From: Pseudomonas asuensis
Lineage (GTDB): Bacteria; Pseudomonadota; Gammaproteobacteria; Pseudomonadales; Pseudomonadaceae
Assembly: GCF_014646755.1 (NCBI RefSeq)
Contig: NZ_BMNW01000001.1
Coordinates: 452,039-516,038, forward strand
DNA length: 64,000 nucleotides
Reading direction: 5' to 3'
Shown: positions 16,753 through 25,974 of the stretch, in pieces
How the letters are laid out: every line of letters begins with the position of its first letter
How positions within the stretch are numbered: the stretch's first letter is position 1
Position numbers and translations under genes: made by a program
The notes under the pieces: model-generated
Database searches by the model: none
Told to the model about the DNA's origin: nothing
What the model saw: only the letters and a program-made list of their open reading frames with translations

Positions 16753-17226
16753 TTATTTGGCTTTAGCCTTTAATGCATCCTTCAGCGCTTCAGCAGACTC
16801 AAATGCTCGCTGCCCTACAAAACGGCCATGATCCAGCATAAGCCAAAGCACTTTATCCTTATCGCCTGGGTAACGAGGGGCTACTCGCCCCTCATAGTCC
16901 AACAACACACGGTAGTTATAGTCACGCATGGCTGGAATAGCGAATAGTGTTGATATCACCTTGGGCATCTGGCTGATGTCAGCCAAGAAGGCCACTTTAT
17001 TAGCCTCTAAATAGCCCTTGGGCTGTTCTTTTAGAGCGGCCTTGACGAGATTCGCGCCAGTCATGCTACGCGCCACCAGCAGAACCTGTAGATCATCGCT
17101 TAAGGTATAAGGCTGGTCGTTTTGATCCAGTAGCGTCCAGGGTGCAAGACGCTCTCCGGGCTCTAACGCCCACGTCAATCCAGGCAGTAAAGCCATCAGC
17201 AGTAGTGCAGAGCGCAAGACGCGCAT
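16753..17226 (-). CDS. Exported protein of unknown function, thioredoxin-like fold suspected
   Basis: 157-residue protein with a cleavable signal peptide (MRVLRSALLLMALLPGLTWA, then LEPGER). The mature part (APWTLLDQNDQPYTL ... VLLDYEGRVAPRYPGDKDKVLWLMLDHGR) resembles peroxiredoxin/YtfJ-type thioredoxin folds but has no cysteine, so redox catalysis is unlikely. Pseudomonad homologues sometimes carry an FAD/FMN dehydrogenase label that nothing here supports. The ATG at 17226 has GGAGGC just upstream. Probably periplasmic; function unknown. Confidence 0.8.
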   Translation of the reverse strand: MRVLRSALLLMALLPGLTWALEPGERLAPWTLLDQNDQPYTLSDDLQVLLVARSMTGANLVKAALKEQPKGYLEANKVAFLADISQMPKVISTLFAIPAMRDYNYRVLLDYEGRVAPRYPGDKDKVLWLMLDHGRFVGQRAFESAEALKDALKAKAK

Positions 17227-17435
17227 GGAGCCTCCAAATACAGGGTTCAAATAATGGAAATCGTATCAGTGGGCGGACCTGTAGTGACTGGTATTTCACC
17301 GTCATCACTGTAAAAATATTCAAGATAGCCCTTTCGTCTCGTACAGGCGGGGCACCTTGTCGAGAGGTCCACAAGCCTCCCTTAGGCAATAGTTCTTATA
17401 CGCCTCCACCCTACTTCCGCAATGGGCGCTAATTG

Positions 17436-17918
17436 ATGATACCGCTAAAAGAGCTTTTGGCAGCCGTCCCTCAAGAAGGAAAGGTGCACTGGATTGGCGT
17501 CCGCCCAGCGGCTCGAACAGAGATGATCATTGTTGACACGGTTGAAGCTCGCCGCGAGGCAGGCCTTACGGGTGACCATACCCGACCCAGCCCACGCAAT
17601 GCACGCCAGGTGACGCTGATTCAGTGGGAACATTTGGCGGTCGTCAGTGCGCTTATCGGAAAGTCGCTTGAACCCAAGGATCTGCGCCGCAATATAGCAG
17701 TCAGCGGAATCAACCTGTTCAGCCTTAAAAACCGCCGCTTTCAAATAGGCCAAGCCATCTTTGAAACAACCGGCTGGTGCCAACCATGTGCCCGCCTGGA
17801 AGATCGCCTTGGACCCGGCACTTTTCAAGCGATGCGAGGCCACGGCGGTATTACTGCCCGCATCCTGAGCGGTGGCATCATCAGGGTCGGCGACACCGTA
17901 AGCGTCATCGATGATTAA
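17436..17918 (+). CDS. MOSC domain-containing protein
   Basis: Single-domain MOSC protein of 160 residues, the sulfur-carrier domain found at the C-terminus of molybdenum cofactor sulfurases. Visible features are the WIGVRPAAR start, the GDH/RPSPRNARQVTL strand, RRNIAVSGINL and the conserved Cys in TTGWCQPCARLE. YiiM- and YuaD-type stand-alone MOSC proteins may handle N-hydroxylated substrates; the substrate is unknown. ATG at 17436 is preferred over the TTG three bases upstream. Confidence 0.88.
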   Translation: MIPLKELLAAVPQEGKVHWIGVRPAARTEMIIVDTVEARREAGLTGDHTRPSPRNARQVTLIQWEHLAVVSALIGKSLEPKDLRRNIAVSGINLFSLKNRRFQIGQAIFETTGWCQPCARLEDRLGPGTFQAMRGHGGITARILSGGIIRVGDTVSVIDD

Positions 17919-17934
17919 CCCAACGAATTTCTTG

Positions 17935-17961
17935 TACGAGCCGGAGTATCAGCAGCTCGTA
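17935..17961. repeat. Inverted repeat between the MOSC gene and ndh
   Basis: TACGAGC and GCTCGTA form a 7-bp stem with a 13-nt loop in the gap before ndh. No U-tract follows. It could be a weak terminator or an operator-like site; the sequence does not decide. Confidence 0.35.
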
Positions 17962-18024
17962 TCGACGCGGGCACCTTAGCTGCCTGCGCGCTACCGAATT
18001 TCAACACTATGAGTATGAAACACC

Positions 18025-19323
18025 ATGACACATCGAATTGTAATCGTCGGCGGCGGCGCAGGAGGTCTGGAGCTGGCTACCCGCCTGGGTAGGAAGCTCG
18101 GAAAGCGCAAGCAAGCTCACGTTACCCTGGTAGACGCTAACCTGACCCATATCTGGAAGCCGCTCATGCATGAGATTGCAGCCGGCTCCCTGAACTCCTC
18201 GGCCGATGAGCTCAACTATGTCGCTCAAGCCAAATGGAATCACTTCGAGTTTCAACTTGGCCGTCTGGTTGGTTTGGATCGGGAAAATAAGCATATCCGT
18301 CTGGCGGCTATTACCGATGAGCACGGTAAAGAGATTCTTGCCGAGCGGACCATGCCTTATGACACGCTGGTCATTTCCATCGGCAGCAAGACAAACGACT
18401 TTGGTACGCCAGGCGCGGCAGAGCATTGCCTGTTTCTTGATACCCGCGCCCAAGCAGAACGTTTTCATCAGCAACTGCTTAACCAATACCTGTATGCTCA
18501 AGCAAGCAGCGAAACGGCCGCACCGATTGATATTGCTATCGTTGGCGCTGGCGCAACCGGGGTGGAGCTGGCAGCAGAGCTTTGCAATACAGCTCAGCAA
18601 TTGGTCTCCTATGGTCTGAATCGCATTCGACCAGAAGATCTTCGCATTACAATCATCGAGGCTAGCAACCGCGTCCTCCCTGTGCTACCCGAGCGCATTG
18701 GGGAACCTGTTGCCCAACAACTGCAAAAGCTGGGAGTCCGCCTTATGACAGGCGCAGCCGTAAGCTCTATTACAGAAGAAGGGCTGACAACCAAGAACGG
18801 GGAGTTCATCCCCGCCAAACTGAAAGTATGGGCCGCAGGCATCCGGGCACCGGAGTTTCTTGCCAACCTAGACGGGCTGGAAAGCAACCGCATCAACCAA
18901 TTGGTTGTACGCCCTACCCTTCAGACCACGCTGGATGACAATATCTTTGCATTTGGTGATTGCGCGGCTTGCCCTATGTCGGGAGAAGACAGCCGAAATG
19001 TTCCACCTCGGGCGCAGGCCGCACACCAACAGGCATCATTGCTGGTGAAATCTGTCATGGCTCGTTTGAAGGGTGAAGCATTACCTGAATACCATTACAA
19101 GGATTACGGCTCCCTGATCTCGCTTTCGCGTTATTCAGCCGTAGGTAACCTCATGGGTAACTTAACAGGGAACGTTATGCTGGAAGGCTGGTTGGCGCGC
19201 ATGTTTTACGTGTCGCTTTATCGGCTGCACCAGCGAGCACTCTATGGCAACTTTAGGACACTGCTGCTAATCATCAGTGATCATCTAGGCCATACGTTAA
19301 AGCCAAGACTAAAGCTGCATTAA
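18025..19323 (+). CDS. ndh: Type II NADH dehydrogenase Ndh
   Basis: Membrane-associated, non-proton-pumping NADH:ubiquinone oxidoreductase. The FAD-binding motif IVIVGGGAGGLELATRLG is at the N-terminus, and the NADH-binding motif IAIVGAGATGVELAAEL lies near residues 170-186. FAFGDCAAC near residue 311 is the second FAD contact. The C-terminal part contains a hydrophobic/amphipathic stretch (ARMFYVSLYRLHQRAL) fitting membrane attachment. The 432-residue length fits Ndh of gamma-proteobacteria. P. aeruginosa has the same gene a few genes before the same tRNA cluster. Confidence 0.94.
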   Translation: MTHRIVIVGGGAGGLELATRLGRKLGKRKQAHVTLVDANLTHIWKPLMHEIAAGSLNSSADELNYVAQAKWNHFEFQLGRLVGLDRENKHIRLAAITDEHGKEILAERTMPYDTLVISIGSKTNDFGTPGAAEHCLFLDTRAQAERFHQQLLNQYLYAQASSETAAPIDIAIVGAGATGVELAAELCNTAQQLVSYGLNRIRPEDLRITIIEASNRVLPVLPERIGEPVAQQLQKLGVRLMTGAAVSSITEEGLTTKNGEFIPAKLKVWAAGIRAPEFLANLDGLESNRINQLVVRPTLQTTLDDNIFAFGDCAACPMSGEDSRNVPPRAQAAHQQASLLVKSVMARLKGEALPEYHYKDYGSLISLSRYSAVGNLMGNLTGNVMLEGWLARMFYVSLYRLHQRALYGNFRTLLLIISDHLGHTLKPRLKLH

Positions 19324-19331
19324 TCGACAAA

Positions 19332-19360
19332 CGCCCTGCTTGCAGTACGCAGGCAGGGCG
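19332..19360 (+). terminator. GC-rich hairpin after ndh
   Basis: CGCCCTGC and GCAGGGCG form an 8-bp stem 8 nt after the ndh stop. No T-run follows. Its placement suggests transcription termination of ndh, possibly Rho-assisted. Confidence 0.5.
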
Positions 19361-19504
19361 TACCAATACAAGCGAGCCAAACACGCAAAGCAGTAGCTTG
19401 GATTAAGAATCCAAAATAAAGAAAATTTAGAAAGAAAAATACAGCGAGAATAACACCGCTGTGCTTTACAGATAAGCTTAAGAATTTAAGCTTAGAGAAG
19501 AAAG

Positions 19505-19580
19505 TGGTGGGTCGTGTAGGATTCGAACCTACGACCAATTGGTTAAAAGCCAACTGCTCTACCGACTGAGCTAACGACCC
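19505..19580 (-). tRNA. tRNA-Lys (anticodon TTT)
   Basis: 76-nt cloverleaf with encoded CCA. The minus strand starts GGGTCGTTAGCTCAGTCGG, has anticodon loop CTTTTAA (TTT, Lys), T-arm GGTTCGAATCC and ends CGACCCACCA. It is last of the three tRNAs in the Asn-Pro-Lys transcript. Confidence 0.98.
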
Positions 19581-19586
19581 ACTTAA

Positions 19587-19663
19587 TGGTCGGGGTAGGG
19601 GGATTCGAACTCCCGACATCCTGCTCCCAAAGCAGGCGCGCTACCGGGCTGCGCTATACCCCG
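19587..19663 (-). tRNA. tRNA-Pro (anticodon TGG)
   Basis: 77-nt cloverleaf with encoded CCA. The minus strand starts CGGGGTATAGCGCAGCC, has anticodon loop TTTGGGA (TGG, Pro), T-arm AGTTCGAATC and ends CCCCGACCA. Only 6 nt separate it from tRNA-Lys. Confidence 0.98.
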
Positions 19664-19677
19664 ACTAGGAAGTTAAT

Positions 19678-19753
19678 TGGCTCCGCGACCTGGACTCGAA
19701 CCAGGGACCCAATGATTAACAGTCATTTGCTCTACCGACTGAGCTATCGCGGA
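19678..19753 (-). tRNA. tRNA-Asn (anticodon GTT)
   Basis: 76-nt cloverleaf with encoded CCA. The minus strand starts TCCGCGATAGCTCAGTCGG, has anticodon loop CTGTTAA (GTT, Asn), T-arm GGTTCGAGTCC and ends CGCGGAGCCA. It is first in the tRNA operon. Confidence 0.98.
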
Positions 19754-19822
19754 ACTTCAAACCCTCCAATCTCAACCTTTGCTCTTCAGCGTTAAGCTGC
19801 GCTGCATCAGCTGAGGTGCGCC

Positions 19823-19850
19823 ATTTTACGGGTATTGGATTCTGTGTCAA
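19823..19850 (-). promoter_or_regulatory. Sigma-70 promoter of the tRNA-Asn/Pro/Lys operon
   Basis: On the minus strand TTGACA and TAAAAT are separated by 16 nt. A GC-rich discriminator (GGCGCACC) follows, typical of stable-RNA promoters. The predicted start is about 60 nt upstream of tRNA-Asn. Confidence 0.8.
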
Positions 19851-19912
19851 CACCCTTTAGCAAATTTTATTGCAAAAAATTCATGTACTTAAGATAGCCC
19901 CCTCCTGAAAAC

Positions 19913-19940
19913 GTAAAAGGCGCCTTTAGGCGCCTTTTAC
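19913..19940 (-). terminator. Intrinsic terminator of clpB
   Basis: A near-perfect palindrome: AAAAGGCGCC and GGCGCCTTTT around TTTA, starting a few nt after the clpB stop. The U-tract on the minus-strand transcript is short (four T), but the stem is strong. Confidence 0.85.
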
Positions 19941-19944
19941 CAGG

Positions 19945-22509
19945 TTAAGCAAATACGATTTGGTCGCCCTCTACTCGCGCCTCTATTTTGCTGCCTGGAA
20001 CAAACTGTCCAGAAAGGATCTGCTGCGCCAGTGGGTTTTCGATCCAACGCTGGATCGCACGCTTCAAGGGACGCGCCCCATAGACGGGATCATACCCTAT
20101 TGCTACCAGCTTACTCATCGCCTCAGCCGAAAGCGTCAGATCCAACTCTCGCTCAGCCAGACGCTGGCGCAAGCGGTTCAGCTGAATATCAGCAATGCCT
20201 GCAATCTGATCGCGGCCAAGAGGCTCGAAAACAACAACCTCATCGATTCGGTTAATAAACTCCGGCCGGAAGTGAGCCGAGACCGCATCCATGACGGCAG
20301 CCCTTTGTGCCTCTGAGTCACCTACCAGCTCCTGAATCTGCGCCGATCCCAAATTCGAAGTCATGACGATGACGGCATTACGGAAGTCAACGGTACGTCC
20401 CTGGCTATCTGTCAGACGTCCATCATCCAGTACTTGCAACAGGATATTGAATACATCCGGATGCGCCTTTTCTACCTCATCCAGCAGAACAACGGAGTAC
20501 GGCTTACGACGCACCGCCTCGGTGAGATAGCCACCCTCTTCATAACCGACATACCCTGGTGGCGCACCAATCAGGCGGGCGACAGAGTGCTTCTCCATAA
20601 ACTCGGACATATCGATACGGACCATGGCGTCTTCCGTATCAAACAAGAACTCAGCCAATGACTTGCAGAGTTCGGTCTTACCAACACCTGTTGGGCCCAG
20701 GAACAAGAATGACCCGCTGGGTCGGTTTGGATCAGCCAGCCCTGCACGAGAACGTCTGACAGCATTGGCTACCGCCGTTACAGCCTCATGCTGGCCAATA
20801 ACACGCTGATGAAGCGCATCTTCCATACGCAACAGCTTGTCACGCTCGCCTTCAAGCATCTTGCTGACCGGGATACCTGTCCACTTGGAAACAACCTCAG
20901 CAATCTCGTCCTCGGTCACTTTATTACGCAAGAGCTGATTGGCCGGCTTTTCGTGCTGGTCAACCATCTGCAGGCTACGCTCAAGGTCTGGAATAACGCC
21001 GTATTGCAGTTCCGCCATACGGTTAAGGTCGCCTTTACGGCGCGCCAGCTCAAGCTCCTGCTTGGCCTGTTCAATCCTTTGCTGCAGCTGCGCTGAGCCT
21101 TGAACTTCGGCTTTCTCGGCCTTCCAGACCTCTTCCAGATCGGCGTATTCCTGCTCAAGCCGAGCAATGTCTTCCCGGAGTTTACCGAGACGCTTCAAAG
21201 CGCCCTCGTCGCTTTCCTTCTTGAGCGCTTCCCGCTCAACCTTTAGCTGGATCAAACGACGCTCAAGACGATCAAGCGCCTCGGGCTTGGAGTCGATTTC
21301 CATCCGAATACGGCTGGCGGCTTCGTCGATCAGATCGATAGCCTTGTCAGGCAGTTGCCGATCCGTAATGTAGCGATGCGAGAGCTTGGCTGCTGCAATG
21401 ATGGCCCCATCAGTAATGGCCACCTTATGGTGTACTTCATACCGCTCCTTCAGGCCGCGCAGGATAGCAATGGTGTCTTCCTCGCTCGGCTCATCAACCA
21501 GGACTTTCTGAAAGCGACGCTCCAGCGCGGCGTCCTTTTCGATGTACTGACGGTACTCGTCCAAAGTCGTGGCGCCCACACAATGCAGCTCACCCCGTGC
21601 CAATGCGGGCTTGAGCATGTTGCCCGCATCCATGGCACCTTCTGCCTTACCGGCGCCAACCATGGTATGGAGTTCATCAACAAAAAGTATTACGCGCCCT
21701 TCCTGTTTGGAAAGCTCGTTTAACACACCCTTGAGACGCTCTTCAAACTCACCTCGAAACTTGGCGCCCGCAATTAGCGAGCCCATATCCAAGGCAAGCA
21801 AACGCTTATCTTTCAGGCCATCGGGCACTTCCCCGTTGACGATCCGCTGAGCCAGCCCTTCAACGATGGCGGTCTTACCCACACCCGGCTCACCAATCAG
21901 TACCGGGTTATTTTTGGTACGGCGCTGCAGGACCTGGATAGTCCGACGAATTTCATCGTCTCGACCAATCACAGGATCAAGCTTGCCCTCTTCTGCACGC
22001 TTGGTAAGGTCAACCGTAAACTTATCCAATGCCTGACGGGACTCTTCAATATTAGGATCATTAACCGCGTCACCGCCACGCAGATTATTGACAGCATTCT
22101 CCAGAGCCTTACGGGAAACACCCTGACCTACTAACATCTTGCCTAGTTTGGTGTTCTCGTCCATGGCAGACAGAAGCACCAATTCACTTGAAATGAACTG
22201 GTCCCCCTTCTGCTGGGCCAAACGATCAGCCTGGTTTAGCAGACGCGCCAGATCCTGGGACAGACTGACATCCCCGGTAGGGTTCTGAATCTTGGGCAGA
22301 CTATCCAGCTCCTTGGTCAAGGCCTGGCGAAGCGATTGAATATCAAAGCCAACCTGACGAAGCAGCGGAAGAATTGAGCCCCCCTGCTGATCCAGCAGGG
22401 CCGAAAAGAGATGCACCGGCTCGATCGCCGGATGGTCATGCCCAACCGCCAAGGATTGGGCATCGGCCAACGCAAGTTGCAATTTACTGGTTAAACGGTC
22501 AATTCGCAT
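19945..22509 (-). CDS. clpB: ATP-dependent disaggregase ClpB
   Basis: Hexameric HSP100 chaperone that works with DnaK to resolubilise protein aggregates. In order: the Clp N-domain (residues ~1-145), AAA-1 with Walker [10 protein letters not shown] near residue 206, the long coiled-coil middle domain (about 400-525) that distinguishes ClpB from ClpA, AAA-2 with GPTGVGKTE near 606, and the D2-small domain. The 854-residue length is typical. AAGGA precedes the ATG. A sigma-32-like promoter lies about 80-107 nt upstream, fitting heat induction. Confidence 0.98.
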   Translation of the reverse strand: MRIDRLTSKLQLALADAQSLAVGHDHPAIEPVHLFSALLDQQGGSILPLLRQVGFDIQSLRQALTKELDSLPKIQNPTGDVSLSQDLARLLNQADRLAQQKGDQFISSELVLLSAMDENTKLGKMLVGQGVSRKALENAVNNLRGGDAVNDPNIEESRQALDKFTVDLTKRAEEGKLDPVIGRDDEIRRTIQVLQRRTKNNPVLIGEPGVGKTAIVEGLAQRIVNGEVPDGLKDKRLLALDMGSLIAGAKFRGEFEERLKGVLNELSKQEGRVILFVDELHTMVGAGKAEGAMDAGNMLKPALARGELHCVGATTLDEYRQYIEKDAALERRFQKVLVDEPSEEDTIAILRGLKERYEVHHKVAITDGAIIAAAKLSHRYITDRQLPDKAIDLIDEAASRIRMEIDSKPEALDRLERRLIQLKVEREALKKESDEGALKRLGKLREDIARLEQEYADLEEVWKAEKAEVQGSAQLQQRIEQAKQELELARRKGDLNRMAELQYGVIPDLERSLQMVDQHEKPANQLLRNKVTEDEIAEVVSKWTGIPVSKMLEGERDKLLRMEDALHQRVIGQHEAVTAVANAVRRSRAGLADPNRPSGSFLFLGPTGVGKTELCKSLAEFLFDTEDAMVRIDMSEFMEKHSVARLIGAPPGYVGYEEGGYLTEAVRRKPYSVVLLDEVEKAHPDVFNILLQVLDDGRLTDSQGRTVDFRNAVIVMTSNLGSAQIQELVGDSEAQRAAVMDAVSAHFRPEFINRIDEVVVFEPLGRDQIAGIADIQLNRLRQRLAERELDLTLSAEAMSKLVAIGYDPVYGARPLKRAIQRWIENPLAQQILSGQFVPGSKIEARVEGDQIVFA

Positions 22510-22588
22510 GACTATGTCCTTTATATGAGCGCGGGTCAGGGACGCACCATAAAAAGCGTCACAACGATTACCCGCCGAGATGCCTCTT

Positions 22589-22616
22589 ACATAAGGACAA
22601 TTCTGCTCGATTCAAG
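22589..22616 (-). promoter_or_regulatory. Sigma-32 (heat-shock) promoter of clpB
   Basis: The minus strand reads CTTGAA, then 14 nt, then CCTTATGT, close to the sigma-32 consensus CTTGAAA-N(11-16)-CCCCATNT (six of eight matches in the -10). It is about 80 nt before the clpB ATG. ClpB is a classical RpoH-regulon member. Confidence 0.75.
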
Positions 22617-22663
22617 CGCTGGCCATTTGATGCAGATCAGCTAAGTCACGCCTGATTTAAGGG

Positions 22664-23389
22664 TTAGATCAGCCAGACCAGGCTGGCCAGACGCCCTGTC
22701 TGGGAAGAGCGCCGATAGGAGTAGAACCGCTCCGTATCCGTGTAAGTACACAGGCCGCCACCATATACAGCGTCAATGCCTATAGCTTCCAGCCGCAACC
22801 GCGCCAGCTGATAGATATCAGCCATAAATCGCCCGGCGTTGTGGCTAGGTTTGAAGGCTATCTGTGCATGTGACTGCTGTGAAAGGAATGCTTCGCGCAC
22901 CTCAGCTCCAACCTCAAAGGCATTGGGGCCAATTGCGGGCCCAAACCAGACCAATACATCCTGAGGACTGGCCTCAAGCGATGCAGCTGCCGCCTCAAGC
23001 ACGCCGTTCGCCAAGCCTCGCCACCCTGCATGAGCAGCAGCTACGCGCGCACCTTGTCGATTACAAAAAAGGACGGGCAAGCAATCGGCCGTCATGATCG
23101 TTGCAGCAATACCCGGCGTTGATGTCCAGGAGGCATCAGCCTCAAGTACTTGTTCAGGGTCCGCCTCAACGACGCAAACCCCATGTACTTGTTTCAGCCA
23201 AGCGGGTCGACACCCTAGCGAGTCGATCAGCCGCTGCCGATTTTCGGCTACCGCGGCCGGATCATCTTGTACATGATCGCCCAGATTGAGGCTCTCGTAA
23301 GGACCAGAGCTGATACCCCCTGACCGAGTAGTAACGCAGCCTCTAACGTTGGCAGGCGCAGGCCAGTCGGGAATCAGCCAATCAGTCAT
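22664..23389 (-). CDS. pgeF: Peptidoglycan editing factor PgeF (YfiH/LACC1 family)
   Basis: Copper/zinc-associated oxidoreductase-fold protein of 241 residues. Family signatures TADCLPVLFC and AAHAGWRGLANGVLE carry the conserved Cys and His residues. E. coli YfiH acts on UDP-MurNAc carrying L-Ser to keep peptidoglycan composition correct; other members show purine nucleoside phosphorylase activity. The role here is transferred by family. The start overlaps the rluD stop by 4 nt (ATGA), so rluD-pgeF is an operon, as in many proteobacteria. Confidence 0.93.
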   Translation of the reverse strand: MTDWLIPDWPAPANVRGCVTTRSGGISSGPYESLNLGDHVQDDPAAVAENRQRLIDSLGCRPAWLKQVHGVCVVEADPEQVLEADASWTSTPGIAATIMTADCLPVLFCNRQGARVAAAHAGWRGLANGVLEAAAASLEASPQDVLVWFGPAIGPNAFEVGAEVREAFLSQQSHAQIAFKPSHNAGRFMADIYQLARLRLEAIGIDAVYGGGLCTYTDTERFYSYRRSSQTGRLASLVWLI

Positions 23390-24348
23390 CCGGTAAAGGC
23401 CTCTCGATCCTGACGCAAGAGGCTAAGCAGCCAAACCAGGTCTTCAGGCAAGGGAGACTCCCAGCTCAGACGCTCCCCGGTAATGGGATGATCAAGCTCC
23501 AGAAAGCGAGCATGCAACGCCTGCCGAGGAAACTCTCGGAGCGTTTTTATCAGTGTCGGGTTGGTAGCAGGCGGAATACGAAAGCGCCCGCTATAAACCG
23601 GATCACCTACCAGAGGAAAACCTATATGGGTCATATGAACCCGTATCTGGTGGGTCCGGCCTGTCTCCAGCTTGACGCGCACATGCGTATAGGCACGAAA
23701 TCGATCCAGAACGCGGTAGTGGCTTACAGCTGGCTTTCCTCCGGTGACAACAGCCATTTGCTGGCGCCGCTGGGAATGACGCCCTATCGGTGCATCCACA
23801 GTACCGCCAGAGACCACCACACCGGCTACAACCGCTTCATAAATGCGACTGACCGAGCGCGCTTGAAGCTGGGCCACCAGATTGGTCTGCGCCTCCAAGG
23901 TCTTGGCAACAACCATCAGGCCGGTTGTATCTTTATCCAGGCGATGGACGATGCCGGCACGAGGGACATTTGCTAATGATGGTACGTGGTGAAGTAACGC
24001 GTTGAGCAATGTACCGTCCGCATGACCTGCCGCCGGGTGAACGACTAGCCCGGCGGGCTTGTCCAGCACAAGCAAATGGTCATCTTCATAGACGATATTG
24101 AGCTCGATGTCCTGCGCTACCCAGTCACCCTGTGCTTCTCGCTCTGCGCGTAAAGCCAGTAAGGCGCCGCCATGCACCATGTCACGTGGGCGCAGGACCG
24201 CGCCGTCAACAGTTAGACTGCCATCTTTGATCCAGGATGACAGGCGAGAACGGGAATATTCAGAGAACAGCTGAGCCGCTACCTGGTCGAGGCGCTGACC
24301 GCCGAGTTCTGTAGGCACTTCGGCGTTGAGTTGGATAATATCGGACAT
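23386..24348 (-). CDS. rluD: 23S rRNA pseudouridine synthase RluD
   Basis: Makes pseudouridines 1911, 1915 and 1917 in helix 69 of 23S rRNA. An N-terminal S4 RNA-binding domain (QRLDQVAAQLFSEYSRSRL) precedes the catalytic domain with HRLDKDTTGLMVVAK (catalytic Asp) and TGRTHQIRVH. The preferred ATG at 24348 (MSDIIQLNAEVP) matches pseudomonad homologues and gives 320 residues; a GTG at 24387 is a longer alternative. It is divergent from bamD and upstream of pgeF. Confidence 0.95.
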   Translation of the reverse strand: MSDIIQLNAEVPTELGGQRLDQVAAQLFSEYSRSRLSSWIKDGSLTVDGAVLRPRDMVHGGALLALRAEREAQGDWVAQDIELNIVYEDDHLLVLDKPAGLVVHPAAGHADGTLLNALLHHVPSLANVPRAGIVHRLDKDTTGLMVVAKTLEAQTNLVAQLQARSVSRIYEAVVAGVVVSGGTVDAPIGRHSQRRQQMAVVTGGKPAVSHYRVLDRFRAYTHVRVKLETGRTHQIRVHMTHIGFPLVGDPVYSGRFRIPPATNPTLIKTLREFPRQALHARFLELDHPITGERLSWESPLPEDLVWLLSLLRQDREAFTG

Positions 24349-24505
24349 AGCTGCCAACAAAGGCGTGTAGCTTTTGGTTTCAGCCACACGCTGTGGTTAA
24401 ATACGAAAACTTTTTGCCCTGGCGTGATATTCATGCCGGGTTGTTCATCATAACAGGACGGTTCCGGCTCCGTCAGCCGACCGTTTCAGGGAACGCAAAG
24501 CCGCC

Positions 24506-25519
24506 ATGCAATTGAAGCACCTGCTGCTGATCGCCAGCCTCGCCCTCACCGCTGCCTGTTCCTCCAAAGCACCTGAAGTGGCAGAAAACCTGAGCGAAAC
24601 CGAGCTCTATAAGCAAGCTCAGGAAGATTTGAATAACAACAACTACAACCAGGCTGCCAGCAAACTCAAGGCTCTTGAGTCCCGCTATCCGTTTGGCCGT
24701 TATGCAGATCAGTCTCAACTTGAGCTTATCTATGCAAATTACAAGAACGGAGAGCCTGAAGCTGCCCGTACGTCGGCAGACCGCTTCATTCGTCTGCACC
24801 CGCAGCATCCTAACGTCGACTATGCCTATTACATGAAAGGTGTAGCATCCTTTGAGCAGGATCGCAGTCTGTTGGCTCGCTTCCTTCCACTGGATATGAC
24901 CAAGCGCGATCCGGGCGCTGCGCGCGACTCGTTCAATGACTTTGCTCAGTTCACCAGCCGTTTTCCAAACAGCCGGTACGCACCTGACGCCAAGGCGCGC
25001 ATGACCTACCTACGCAATCTTTTGGCGGCCTATGAAGTCCACGTTGCCGAATATTACTTGCGTCGTAAGGCCTATGTCGCTGCAGCAAACCGTGGCCGTT
25101 ACGTTGTCGAGAACTTCCAGGGCACACCATCGGTAGGTGATGGTCTGGCTGTCATGACAGAGGCGTATCAGCACCTTGGCCTCAATGAGCTGGCGGCAAC
25201 AAGCCTTGAAACATTGAAAATGAACTACCCGGACAATCCAAGCCTGGATAACGGCGAGTTCAAGCTAAAGCAGCGTGACGAAGATGAGCGCTCCTGGCTT
25301 GCTCGTGCAACGCTGGGGCTGGTTGATCGCCCCAGCGAGCCTCTTCCTCCGGGCGAGACACGCGCAGCTCAGGATGTACAGCGCCAGTACGAAGATGCCA
25401 AGCGTGAAATTCCGCCAGAGCTGCTCCCAGAGAATCAGCCTGCTGGTGGAGCGTCTGAAGACTCACAGACGCCACATCGCTCGTGGTTCAGTCGCCTGAC
25501 ATTTGGTCTTTTCGATTGA
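24506..25519 (+). CDS. bamD: Outer membrane assembly lipoprotein BamD
   Basis: Essential lipoprotein of the BAM complex that inserts beta-barrel proteins into the outer membrane. The signal peptide [18 protein letters not shown] ends in lipobox LTAAC, with Cys18 expected to be lipidated. Five TPR-like helical repeats cover residues ~30-245 ([22 protein letters not shown] is the first). A ~90-residue acidic, proline-rich C-terminal tail follows, as in other Pseudomonas BamD/ComL, so the 337 residues exceed the ~245 of E. coli BamD. Confidence 0.96.
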   Translation: MQLKHLLLIASLALTAACSSKAPEVAENLSETELYKQAQEDLNNNNYNQAASKLKALESRYPFGRYADQSQLELIYANYKNGEPEAARTSADRFIRLHPQHPNVDYAYYMKGVASFEQDRSLLARFLPLDMTKRDPGAARDSFNDFAQFTSRFPNSRYAPDAKARMTYLRNLLAAYEVHVAEYYLRRKAYVAAANRGRYVVENFQGTPSVGDGLAVMTEAYQHLGLNELAATSLETLKMNYPDNPSLDNGEFKLKQRDEDERSWLARATLGLVDRPSEPLPPGETRAAQDVQRQYEDAKREIPPELLPENQPAGGASEDSQTPHRSWFSRLTFGLFD

Positions 25520-25532
25520 TTAAGACTGAGCG

Positions 25533-25561
25533 AAAAGGAGGCTTTAAGCCTCCTTTTTTAT
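25533..25561 (+). terminator. Intrinsic terminator of bamD
   Basis: AAAAGGAGGCTT and AAGCCTCCTTTTTT form a strong stem with a long T-run on the plus strand, 14 nt after the bamD stop. Confidence 0.9.
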
Positions 25562-25734
25562 TTGACAGCCATGCACTACCAGAACACGGCCGCATTCATA
25601 AGAAAACCGTGATGATGTATAAGGCTCCAATCGTCATCAAAAGCTGCGGTATAGTTTCTTTTTCAAGTCGTCTAATGCGCTGTAACACCTAAAAACAGGT
25701 ATTAATACGGTAGCGCCATTACCTAGAGAATATT

Positions 25735-25974
25735 ATGGGTTTGTTTCGCCTGCTTTTCTGGTTAGCCCTGATCATTGCCGTTGTATGGTTGTGCCGCCGT
25801 CTATTGCAGGCAAAGCCAAAGAAGCGACAGAAAAAACACCTGACAAAACCACAACCAATGGTTCGCTGCGTCCACTGTGGCGTACACATTCCCCAAGAGA
25901 AAGCCTTACCCCATGGTGAGCGCTGGTTCTGTTGCCAAGACCATTTACAAAAAAGCCTGAACAGTGAGCGCTGA
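25735..25974 (+). CDS. PP0621 family protein
   Basis: Small 79-residue protein. An N-terminal membrane anchor (LFRLLFWLALIIAVVWLC) is followed by a very basic linker (KPKKRQKKH) and a zinc-ribbon-like tail with CVHCGVHIP and a later CC pair in WFCCQDH. The family is named after a Pseudomonas putida locus and has no known function. It overlaps the start of pilS by 11 nt, so it is probably expressed with pilS-pilR. A link to pilus sensing is possible but unproven. Confidence 0.88.
   Translation: MGLFRLLFWLALIIAVVWLCRRLLQAKPKKRQKKHLTKPQPMVRCVHCGVHIPQEKALPHGERWFCCQDHLQKSLNSER

Noticed and set aside
19473..19492. AAGCTTAA...TTTAAGCTT inverted repeat after tRNA-Lys
   Set aside because: It is AT-rich with no U-tract on the minus strand; stability is too low to call it a terminator.
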